NCBI RefSeq assembly: GCF_900110415.1
Contig: NZ_FODR01000009.1
Coordinates: 62,001-126,000 of the forward strand
Origin: Mucilaginibacter sp. OK283
GTDB lineage: Bacteria > Bacteroidota > Bacteroidia > Sphingobacteriales > Sphingobacteriaceae
DNA: 64,000 nucleotides
Reading direction: 5' to 3'
How positions within the stretch are numbered: position 1 is the first letter of the stretch; each line of letters starts with the position of its first letter. Positions 7,337-15,866 of this stretch are shown here, in pieces. The notes beneath the pieces were generated by a model, which had not been told where the DNA came from, did not search any database, and saw only the letters and a list, made by a program, of their open reading frames with translations. The position numbers and the translations under genes were made by a program.

Positions 7337-10300
7337 ATGAAAAAAAAATATTTACTAAGTACTTTCATGAGAATGACGGTTGTAATAGTATTTATAAGCA
7401 TTACTATTATAAGTTCCGCGTTTGCGGATAATGGCCCGGTCAGTGTGCCATATACGGATGTGATAAAAGCCGACGTGAGCAAGGTTATAACCGGTAAAGT
7501 AACCGATGAAACCGGATTAGCATTACCAGGTGTAACAGTTACCTTAAAAGGCACCACTACTGCAGTCGGATCCGATGTCAATGGCGTATTCCGTATTGAA
7601 GTACCTAATGACCAGGCGGTGCTTGTTTTTAGTTTTGTAGGTTATGTCTCGAGGGAAGTTACCGTTTCCGACAAATCGGTAATTAACGTATCATTAAGGA
7701 GTGATTCTAAATCCTTAAGTGAAGTTGTTGTTGTTGGCTACGGAACACAAAAGCGCGCCAGTGTAACCGGCGCTGTTTCGTCAGTAAGTGGCAAAACAAT
7801 ATCAGCGTTACCTGTTGGGGGTGTCGACCAGGCCTTACAGGGCCGGGTAGCCGGTTTAACGGTTACCAACAATGGCTCGCCAGGTACTGCTCCAATTGTA
7901 CAAATACGTGGCGTGAGTTCTGTTGGTTATGGATCCGATCCCTTGTATATTATTGACGGCTTTCCGGGTTCTATCGGAGCTCTTGATCCAAGAGATATTC
8001 AATCAGTTGATGTACTTAAGGACGCGAGCGCTGCGGCGATTTACGGTTCAAGAGGAACTAACGGCGTTATCATCATTACAACCAGGAAAGGTTCCAGTGG
8101 TAAGGTTCAGTTAAACTTTGATTCGTACGCGGGATTTCAGGAAGTTGTTAAACGATATGACCTCCTTAACACCAACCAATATGTACAATACGAAAGAGCT
8201 TTAGACGGAGCTGCCAATATTGGAGTACCGCCGCGTTTGCAACCGGCAAACTTTAATCTGCCTATTTATGCGGGTTCTTCGCAAACATTCGCCCAAACCA
8301 ACACAGACTGGCAGAGCGCTTATTTCCAAAAAGGAGTTTTGCAACAGCATAATGTCTCGTTAACCGGTGGCAATGATAACTCACATTTTTTTACTTCCGC
8401 CGGTTATTTTAATCAGGATGGTATTACCGTGGGTACAAGTTTCAGCCGGAAAAACTACCGTATGAATTCTGATCATAATGTGAATAAATTTATTACCATC
8501 GGCGAAACATTCAATGTTTCGGTAACCCGTCAGCGTTTTGGGATCCCCCCCGGCAACAGAACGCCTATTACCAATGTGGTAAGGATGCAGCCATACATAC
8601 CTATTTACAATCCAAACAATCCTGGCGGTTTTTTTGGCCCTCAGAACAGTTTTGACGGCGCCGACCCGGTTAACCCGATTGAACAGGCATTAATTAACGA
8701 GAACCGTAATTTTGGTTTCGGAATACGTGGCAACGCTTATTTAACCGTAAAGTTTACTCCATGGTTAAAATTCAATTCTACTTACGGGATTGATTACGGA
8801 ACAAACAGGCAGGAACAATACACTCCTATATATAACGATGGGGGTACTTCAAGCAGCCCGCTTGCGTCAATAACCGAAAATACCGGCACCAGCACTACTA
8901 CCCTGTATACACAGCAATTAACTTTCGACAAAACCTTCGCCAAACACCACGTTTCGGCTGTGGCAGTTTACGAAGTGCAAACCAACCGGAGTGACAGCCA
9001 AAACTCTTTTGGTAACCAAAATAACAACATTATACGCACACTTAACAACGCCACCAACATCACCACCAATTATACTTATGGCACCAACGTGCTGCATTCA
9101 TTAGTAGGCCGGGTGGGGTATGATTTTGAAGGGAAATATTTAATTTCCGGTTCGATACGCCGCGATGGCTTGTCAGTTTGGGCCCCCGGTCACAAATATG
9201 AAAACTTCCCCGCGGCTTCAGTAGGCTGGAAGGTTGATCAGGAAGATTTCATGAAGAATTCTAAAACAATCAGCGAATTAAAACTACGGGCCGGTTACGG
9301 CGTTACCGGGATAAATGGAACTGTGTTGGGGAATTATCCTTACGTATCAAATGTTTCTGCAGGTGGCACAACGTATCCTTTTGGCAATTTGGCAACAGGT
9401 GCTAACTCTGGTAACGGATCTTATTATAGTGCATTAAGTAATTATTTTCTTCACTGGGAAATAACCAAATCAACAAACATTGGTCTTGACCTCGGCTTAC
9501 TTCAAAACACGTTTACGTTATCAGCGGAGGTTTATAAGAGAAAGACCAATAACCTGATCTTAACCGTACCGGTACCGCCAAGCGATGGCGTTGGTGCACC
9601 GGTTGCAAATGTTGGCTCTATGCAAAACACAGGTATTGAATTTACCGCAGGATACCATAAATCAAGCGGAGACTTTAAATTTGATATAACCGGTGTGTTT
9701 GGTTTAGACAAAAATAAAGTTACCTCGTTGACAGGAACTGCAAACGGTTCGATAGTGGCAGGCGGCGATGCAGATTTCGGTGGCGGCGGTCCGATTACTA
9801 ACACCGTAGTTGGTCAATCTATCCAGTATTTTTATGGTTATGTTGTAGAAGGCATATTCCAAAATGCAGCTGATGTAAGCGGCCATGCTACTCAAACCAA
9901 TGCAGCGCCAGGCGATATTAAATTTAAGGATATCAATAACGACGGCAAAATAGATGCCAATGACCGGGTTAACCTGGGCAGTTATCTCCCTAAGTTTACT
10001 TATTCGTTAAATTATTCGGCGAATTATAAAAATTTCGACCTTGCTTTGTTTTTCCAGGGTGTTTACGGCAATAAAATATTTAATGCCGAAAAAATCATTC
10101 TTGAAGGTATGCCAAGGTTATTTAACTCCGGAGTTAACGTGCTTAAGGCCTGGACACCCAACAATACCAATACTACTATCCCGAGGGCTATTTCCGGCGA
10201 CCCTAACGGCAACGTAAGGCCTTCGTCGCGTTGGGTAGAAAACGGCTCATACCTTCGTTTAAAAAACCTTCAGCTTGGCTACAATTTTCCTACAGCCTGG

Positions 10301-10495
10301 CTTAAATCGGCTACTGACGGTCATGTAAGCAAAGTGAGGTTTTATTTATCATCCACAAACCTGTTCACGATTACAAAATACACCGGACTTGATCCTGAGG
10401 TTGGCTCCAAAAACGGAACACTTACAAATGGTATAGACTACGGCCAATATCCTTCGCCAAGAGCGTTCCAGGCAGGCTTACAGGCAACATTTTAA
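7337..10495 (+). CDS. SusC-like TonB-dependent oligosaccharide transporter (full length)
   Basis: This 1052-residue outer-membrane protein begins with a signal peptide. A carboxypeptidase-regulatory-like beta-sandwich follows (about residues 48-120, 'GKVTDETGLALPGVTV' and 'FSFVGYVSREVTV'). Next come the TonB-box-like stretch before 'VVVGYGTQKRASVTGAV', the plug ('QVRG'-type region, 'SDPLYIIDGFPG', 'DASAAAIYGSRGTNGVIIITT'), and the 22-strand barrel ending in '..AGLQATF'. It imports oligosaccharides released at the surface; the surrounding enzymes suggest xylo- or arabinoxylo-oligosaccharides. SusD2 starts 21 nt downstream. The promoter region holds a copy of the locus-wide ACAAAYGTTG site, so control by the HTCS at 26445 is likely. 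Confidence 0.97.
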   Translation: MKKKYLLSTFMRMTVVIVFISITIISSAFADNGPVSVPYTDVIKADVSKVITGKVTDETGLALPGVTVTLKGTTTAVGSDVNGVFRIEVPNDQAVLVFSFVGYVSREVTVSDKSVINVSLRSDSKSLSEVVVVGYGTQKRASVTGAVSSVSGKTISALPVGGVDQALQGRVAGLTVTNNGSPGTAPIVQIRGVSSVGYGSDPLYIIDGFPGSIGALDPRDIQSVDVLKDASAAAIYGSRGTNGVIIITTRKGSSGKVQLNFDSYAGFQEVVKRYDLLNTNQYVQYERALDGAANIGVPPRLQPANFNLPIYAGSSQTFAQTNTDWQSAYFQKGVLQQHNVSLTGGNDNSHFFTSAGYFNQDGITVGTSFSRKNYRMNSDHNVNKFITIGETFNVSVTRQRFGIPPGNRTPITNVVRMQPYIPIYNPNNPGGFFGPQNSFDGADPVNPIEQALINENRNFGFGIRGNAYLTVKFTPWLKFNSTYGIDYGTNRQEQYTPIYNDGGTSSSPLASITENTGTSTTTLYTQQLTFDKTFAKHHVSAVAVYEVQTNRSDSQNSFGNQNNNIIRTLNNATNITTNYTYGTNVLHSLVGRVGYDFEGKYLISGSIRRDGLSVWAPGHKYENFPAASVGWKVDQEDFMKNSKTISELKLRAGYGVTGINGTVLGNYPYVSNVSAGGTTYPFGNLATGANSGNGSYYSALSNYFLHWEITKSTNIGLDLGLLQNTFTLSAEVYKRKTNNLILTVPVPPSDGVGAPVANVGSMQNTGIEFTAGYHKSSGDFKFDITGVFGLDKNKVTSLTGTANGSIVAGGDADFGGGGPITNTVVGQSIQYFYGYVVEGIFQNAADVSGHATQTNAAPGDIKFKDINNDGKIDANDRVNLGSYLPKFTYSLNYSANYKNFDLALFFQGVYGNKIFNAEKIILEGMPRLFNSGVNVLKAWTPNNTNTTIPRAISGDPNGNVRPSSRWVENGSYLRLKNLQLGYNFPTAWLKSATDGHVSKVRFYLSSTNLFTITKYTGLDPEVGSKNGTLTNGIDYGQYPSPRAFQAGLQATF

Positions 10496-10516
10496 CAATC
10501 ATTAAATTGATATATT

Positions 10517-12076
10517 ATGAAACATAGAAAAATTTATTTATTGTCAACCATTATCTTACTAACGATAACGGTGATTGTATTGTCCTGTAAAAAAACAGCG
10601 CTAAATACATCCGACCCCAATAATCTTACTACAGGTAACTATTATAAAACTGCAGCGCAACTAAAGGCGGGCGTTAACGCCATCTACGCTGTTATGCATC
10701 AAAACAACCTCGTATCGCGCGAGTGGTATTATTTGCATGATACCAGGAGCGATGAAGTGTTCCCTGGCGGCGGCCAACTGGAAATTCCGCGCCGGCAACT
10801 GTATGAAAATACCGATGACCCTACCAACTCGGTTATGAACTCGGTTTGGAATGGCTGGTACACAGTAATATTCCGCGCCAACGTGGTAACCGACAATGCG
10901 CCCAATGTTACTGACAATGTTGCAGATAAGAATGAATCGGTTGGCGAGGCAAAGTTTCTTCGCGCCTGGGCTTATTTTGACCTGGTTAGTATGTGGGGAG
11001 GTGTTCCGCTGGTAACTACAGTGCCAAAAAGTCCAAACGATTATAAGCCACGTGCATCTGTTAGTGAGGTTTACGCGCAAATTGTTCAGGATTTGAAAGA
11101 TGCTGCCGCAGTATTGCCCGGAAAATCGGCTACCGATAAGGGGCGGGCCACCGCATCTGCTGCCAATGCTATGCTGGGCAGGGTATTGATGCAACAAGGC
11201 GATTATGCCGGAGCCAAAGCAGCGTTTCTTAAAATTCCAACTTCAGGAGCAGATGGATATTCTTTAACCGCACGTTACCTGGATAATTTTGAGTTAGCGA
11301 CCGAGTTTAATTCAGAGTCAATTTTCGAAGTTGTATTTGTAGACAAAGGCGATAATAATTACAACTGGGGTGGCGAAAGCGCGACTGAACCACAATCTAC
11401 AGTCAGAAACCAGGAATACTGTCCTGTTGCCTGGAGAAACCTCATTCCTTCAAACAAATATTTGAATGAATTTGAAAACACAGCTACAGGCGCAGCCAAA
11501 ACAGACCCGCGTTTTTCATACAGCGTTTACCAGAGCGGCGATACTTATAACAATGGCCAAAGCGTATTAACTGATGGAGATCAAAACGGTAATTCTTCAG
11601 TGGTTAACGGCGTTACCAAAAAAATAAGCTGGCGTAAATTTATGATTATCTACCAGGAAAGTTCTGCGACGGCTGGCTTTCACCCTGCCGGAAACAATCA
11701 GCGTATTATACGTTATTCGGAAATTCTGCTTAATCTTGCCGAATGCAATGTTGAGCTGGGTGATATCCCCGGAGCTGTAACCTATCTTAATATGGTGCGC
11801 GCAAGACAGGACGTTGCTATGCCTCCTTATCCAACGGCTCAATTTCCGGTTACTACAAAAAGCGACGTGATTAAAGCCCTAATGCACGAAAAAATGGTAG
11901 AGCTGGGCGATGAAGAAGTACGCAACATCGACATTTTAAGATGGCGTAAAAAGGGATATTTCACTACCGAGCCGATTGCTAATTTCCATGCCAACAGAGA
12001 CGAATTATTACCTATACCTCAAGCCGAACTGGATAATAACCCATTAGTTAACGGTCATCAAAACCCAGGCTATTAA
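10517..12076 (+). CDS. SusD/RagB-family surface glycan-binding lipoprotein
   Basis: A 519-residue lipoprotein with hydrophobic leader and lipobox 'VLSC' followed by KK. SusD-like TPR helices are visible ('AKFLRAWAYFDLVSMWGGVPL', about residues 145-165). The C-terminal family signature includes 'YSEILLNLAECNVELGD', 'MHEKMVELGDEEVRNIDILRW' and the terminal 'NPGY'. It is the lid of SusC2 and would bind xylan-derived oligosaccharides. A good intrinsic terminator begins 21 nt after its stop, separating it from the FG-GAP lipoprotein gene downstream. Confidence 0.96.
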   Translation: MKHRKIYLLSTIILLTITVIVLSCKKTALNTSDPNNLTTGNYYKTAAQLKAGVNAIYAVMHQNNLVSREWYYLHDTRSDEVFPGGGQLEIPRRQLYENTDDPTNSVMNSVWNGWYTVIFRANVVTDNAPNVTDNVADKNESVGEAKFLRAWAYFDLVSMWGGVPLVTTVPKSPNDYKPRASVSEVYAQIVQDLKDAAAVLPGKSATDKGRATASAANAMLGRVLMQQGDYAGAKAAFLKIPTSGADGYSLTARYLDNFELATEFNSESIFEVVFVDKGDNNYNWGGESATEPQSTVRNQEYCPVAWRNLIPSNKYLNEFENTATGAAKTDPRFSYSVYQSGDTYNNGQSVLTDGDQNGNSSVVNGVTKKISWRKFMIIYQESSATAGFHPAGNNQRIIRYSEILLNLAECNVELGDIPGAVTYLNMVRARQDVAMPPYPTAQFPVTTKSDVIKALMHEKMVELGDEEVRNIDILRWRKKGYFTTEPIANFHANRDELLPIPQAELDNNPLVNGHQNPGY

Positions 12077-12096
12077 TTTATTTTGCAGTTAATTTG

Positions 12097-12129
12097 AAAG
12101 CGGGCGGCCTAAAAGCCGCCTGCTTTTTT
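12097..12129 (+). terminator. Intrinsic terminator after SusD2
   Basis: AAAGCGGGCGGC pairs with GCCGCCTGCTTT (one G-U wobble) across a 6-nt loop. The U-tract TTTTTT overlaps the right arm. It lies between SusD2 and the next co-directional gene (start 12151), so read-through there should be partial. Confidence 0.8.
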
Positions 12130-12150
12130 CTTATATTTAAATTACATTTT

Positions 12151-15100
12151 ATGAAGAGGCTCCTCATAGGTTTTACCATTGCTGTATCACTTTGGTCTTG
12201 TAAAAAGCATACACTATTTGTGCAAGTGCCATCTTCCGGCTCGGGCATTGTTTTTAATAACCTGATCACCGAAAACGACTCCATTAACCCCATTGATAAC
12301 GCTACTGTGTATAATGGCGGAGGCGTGGGTATAGGCGATTTTAATAACGATGGATTACAGGATATTTACTTTGTTGGCAATATGGTGCCCAATAAGTTAT
12401 ATATCAACAAGGGGAACTTCAGGTTTGACGATGTTACTGCAATGGCAGGGGTGGATGGCAAGGGCCGATGGGGAAAGGGTGCATCTGTAATTGATATCAA
12501 TAACGACGGCTTGCCCGATATATACGTATGTAATTCGTTTGCCAATGATCCACAAAAAAGACAAAACCTGCTGTATATAAACAAGGGGCTTAATAAAGAT
12601 GGTGTTCCGGTGTTTAAAGATGAGGCAAAGGAGTACGGGCTTGACATTCAACTATTTTCTACAATGGCCAGCTTTTTCGATTATGATAATGACGGCGACC
12701 TTGACATGTACTTAACTGTTAACGAGCCTAACCCCGCTGAGTTTCCCAACCAATTCAGGCCTATTAATATTAGCGGCACGGGGAGAAGCATGGGACGATT
12801 GTACCGGAACGATTGGGACCCGAAACTCAAGCATCCCGTATTTACAGATGTGTCGTTAGCGGCAGGCATCAAGATAGAAGGTTACGGGCATGCTGCAACT
12901 ATAGCTGATATTAACCTTGATGGCTGGAAAGACATATATGTTACCAACGACTTCCTATCTAATAATATCCTGTACATCAATAACCATGATGGCACGTTTA
13001 CAGATATGTCGAAGGCGTATTTTAAGCATACCTCGTTCAATGCCATGGGCCAAGATATTGAGGACATTAATAATGATGGACTGGCCGATATATTTGAACT
13101 GGACATGAGCCCTGCTGATAATTACCGAAAAAAAATGATGTCGGGGCCGAGCAGCTATAATACCATTCAAAATTTCGACCATTATGGTTATCAATATCAG
13201 TACGTCCGAAACACATTACAGCTGAACCAAGGTCCATCTATGGGAGAAAATAACCAGGCTGGCCCCCCGGCATTTAGCGAGGTAGGCTTTTTAAGCGGCG
13301 TAGCCCAAACAGACTGGAGTTGGACCCCGATGGTAACCGATTTTGATAATGATGGTTATCGGGATGTTATTGTTACCAACGGTTATCCGCGCGATGTTAC
13401 AGATCATGATTTTATTGCTTACAGATCCAATGCATTTTTAATAACGCCTAAGAGTGAAGTTCTTAAACAAATACCATCAGTTAAAATTCACAATTACGCC
13501 TTCCGTAACCAGGATGGTTTGCAATTTAAGGATGTGAGCATGGATTGGGGCCTGGGTATCCCCTCATTTTCAAATGGTGCAGCCTATGCCGACCTGAACA
13601 ATGATGGCGCAGTGGACCTTGTGATCAACAATATTAATGATGAGGCGCTAATTTATAAAAATACCGCCGGCGAGGATAAGGAAAATGTGGAGCACTACCT
13701 TAACATAAAGTTTAAGGGACCAAATCAAAATCTCGAAGGAATTGGAACCTTCGTTGATATATATTACCAGCACGGCTTACACCAGGTTTACGAAAACAAC
13801 CCTTACCGGGGCTATCTTACCAGTATCCAGCCTATAGCACATTTTGGGTTAGGCAAATGCAAAACCATAGATTCGGTAGTGGTTAGATGGCCGAACAAAT
13901 ACAGGCAAACATTTTTAAATGTAGCTGCCGATCAAACTTTGGCTGCAAACATTAACAATGCCGGCCAAACCTATACATGGGCAAATCCGGGACAACCAAA
14001 AGCACCGATATTTACCAATATCACGGGCAAAAGTGCGATTAACTACATACATTGTGACACAGATTATGCCGACTTTAATATTCAAAAGCTTTTGCCGCAT
14101 AAGCTTTCAGAATATAATCCGGCGCTGTCAGTCGGCGATATCAATAGTGATGGCTTAGATGATATAGTTGTTGGTGGAAATTTGAAAGAGCCGGCACAGA
14201 TCTTTTTTCAACAAAAGAACGGAACATTTATACAACGGGGCCTTTTAGAAGAAAAGAAATATGATCACGCCTATCTTGATGGCGGAATTCTGATTTTCGA
14301 TTCAAACGGTGATAAGTTTCCTGATGTACTAATTACCAGCAGTGGTTATAAGGCAGCGGCAGACGATCCGGCATACCAGGACCGCTTATATATTAATGAC
14401 GGCAAAGGTCATTTTACGCTTGCAAAGGATGCGGTGCCGGTTTGTTTTAAAAGCAAGTTGTGTGTAAGGGCTTTTGATTATAATAACGACGGCAAATCAG
14501 ACCTGTTTATTTCGGGACGGGTGGAGCCATGGAGATATCCCGAACCTCTGAATAGCTATATTTTAAGAAATGACACAAAGAACGGAAAAGTAAAATTCAC
14601 AGATGTAACTAATGAAGTTGCCCCAGACTTAAAAAAGATAGGGTTGATATGCGATGCCATTTTTAGTGATTTTGACAACGATGGTAAAACAGACCTGATA
14701 TTAGCCGGAGAATGGATGCCGCTAACTTTCTTAAAAAATACAGGCGGCAAATTTGTTAACGTTACAGCCCAAAGTGGCGTTAGCAATAAAACCGGATGGT
14801 GGAACTCAATAATTGCGGGCGATTTCAGGCATACAGGCAGGATGGATTACATAGTGGGTAATACAGGCCTCAATACCCTTTACCAGGCCAGTGACGAATT
14901 CCCGGCCTTTATTACAGCAGGCGACTTTGACAAGAGAAACCGGTTTGATGCATTTCCATCGTTGTACCTGCCGGGTAAAGACGACATTAAACGGGAATAC
15001 CCGGCAAATGTACGGGAAGATGCTGTTAAGCAAATGATAACCCTGCGTGCCAAATTCACCAATTATCATTCATATGCCGAGGCTACGATGCAAGATGTGC

Positions 15101-15714
15101 TCAGTGCCGATCAAATGAAAAATGCCTTACGGCTTAAAGCCACCGAGTTGAAGTCCTGCTATTTCAGGAACGATGGTGGGGGTAAATTCACCATAATTCC
15201 GCTGCCAATTGAGGCGCAGGTTTCTGTTTTGAATGGCATGGTGGCTGATGACTTTGACGCGGACGGCAACCTGGATATATTGATCAATGGAAATGATTTT
15301 GGCACCGACGTTTCTATTGGCAGGTATGATGCCTTAAATGGCTTACTGCTGAAGGGTAACGGCAAGGGTAATTTTGCGCCCCTATCAATTGCGCGCAGTG
15401 GGATATATTTACCTGGAGATGGAAAAGCCCTTGTAAAATTAAAGGGTGCAAACAATAATTATCTGATGGCGGCAAGCGAACATTTAGGGCCGCTTCGGAT
15501 TTTTCAATTAAATGCTAAAGTATCTATGTTAAAAATAGATGATACAGATCAAAGCGCTATTATAACATACAAAAATGGCAGCCAGGCTAAACAGGAATTT
15601 TACTATGGCAGTTCGTTTCTTTCCCAATCGTCCAGATTTATTCTCATTAATGATAAAATAGCACAGGTATCAATAAAAAACACCTCAGGGACAAGCAGGC
15701 TTTTTAAATTCTAA
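12151..15714 (+). CDS. Large FG-GAP/VCBS-repeat lipoprotein with ASPIC/UnbV domain (CRTAC1-like)
   Basis: This protein is 1187 residues from the ATG at 12151. The TTG at 12094 lies in the preceding terminator and is rejected. Leader 'MKRLLIGFTIAVSLWSC' ends in a lipobox Cys followed by KK. Many FG-GAP/VCBS blade motifs are visible (DFNNDGLQDIY, DINNDGLPDIY, DYDNDGDLDMY, DLNNDGAVDLV and others), which form Ca-binding beta-propellers. In the middle (about residues 525-600) is an ASPIC/UnbV-type module ending 'AHFGLGKCKTIDSVVVRWP'. A second propeller fills the C-terminal half. Enzymatic activity is not evident; such proteins often sit beside SusCD pairs and may bind glycan or scaffold at the surface. 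It is convergent with a shorter relative at 15867-18092. Confidence 0.88.
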   Translation: MKRLLIGFTIAVSLWSCKKHTLFVQVPSSGSGIVFNNLITENDSINPIDNATVYNGGGVGIGDFNNDGLQDIYFVGNMVPNKLYINKGNFRFDDVTAMAGVDGKGRWGKGASVIDINNDGLPDIYVCNSFANDPQKRQNLLYINKGLNKDGVPVFKDEAKEYGLDIQLFSTMASFFDYDNDGDLDMYLTVNEPNPAEFPNQFRPINISGTGRSMGRLYRNDWDPKLKHPVFTDVSLAAGIKIEGYGHAATIADINLDGWKDIYVTNDFLSNNILYINNHDGTFTDMSKAYFKHTSFNAMGQDIEDINNDGLADIFELDMSPADNYRKKMMSGPSSYNTIQNFDHYGYQYQYVRNTLQLNQGPSMGENNQAGPPAFSEVGFLSGVAQTDWSWTPMVTDFDNDGYRDVIVTNGYPRDVTDHDFIAYRSNAFLITPKSEVLKQIPSVKIHNYAFRNQDGLQFKDVSMDWGLGIPSFSNGAAYADLNNDGAVDLVINNINDEALIYKNTAGEDKENVEHYLNIKFKGPNQNLEGIGTFVDIYYQHGLHQVYENNPYRGYLTSIQPIAHFGLGKCKTIDSVVVRWPNKYRQTFLNVAADQTLAANINNAGQTYTWANPGQPKAPIFTNITGKSAINYIHCDTDYADFNIQKLLPHKLSEYNPALSVGDINSDGLDDIVVGGNLKEPAQIFFQQKNGTFIQRGLLEEKKYDHAYLDGGILIFDSNGDKFPDVLITSSGYKAAADDPAYQDRLYINDGKGHFTLAKDAVPVCFKSKLCVRAFDYNNDGKSDLFISGRVEPWRYPEPLNSYILRNDTKNGKVKFTDVTNEVAPDLKKIGLICDAIFSDFDNDGKTDLILAGEWMPLTFLKNTGGKFVNVTAQSGVSNKTGWWNSIIAGDFRHTGRMDYIVGNTGLNTLYQASDEFPAFITAGDFDKRNRFDAFPSLYLPGKDDIKREYPANVREDAVKQMITLRAKFTNYHSYAEATMQDVLSADQMKNALRLKATELKSCYFRNDGGGKFTIIPLPIEAQVSVLNGMVADDFDADGNLDILINGNDFGTDVSIGRYDALNGLLLKGNGKGNFAPLSIARSGIYLPGDGKALVKLKGANNNYLMAASEHLGPLRIFQLNAKVSMLKIDDTDQSAIITYKNGSQAKQEFYYGSSFLSQSSRFILINDKIAQVSIKNTSGTSRLFKF

Positions 15715-15764
15715 TATCGTTATGTTAATTACTACCTGACCATTTTAACAAAGCAATTCAACCA

Positions 15765-15822
15765 GGGCAACCCAACTCATCGTACACAATATGCTGTATG
15801 AAGGTCAGGGTTGTCCTTTTTA
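15765..15822 (+). terminator. Possible terminator between convergent FG-GAP genes
   Basis: GGGCAACCC (15765-15773) can pair with GGGTTGTCC (15808-15816, one G-U), followed by TTTTTATTTT. The loop is long (34 nt), so this is a moderate call. It lies about 50 nt after the end of the large FG-GAP gene. Confidence 0.45.
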
Positions 15823-15866
15823 TTTTCAGGCAGGCGTATATCATCTACTTAAAAACACCTTCGCCT

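Noticed and set aside
10661..11197. 178-codon minus-strand frame inside SusD2
   Set aside because: No family features, no start context, fully overlaps a well-supported SusD gene.
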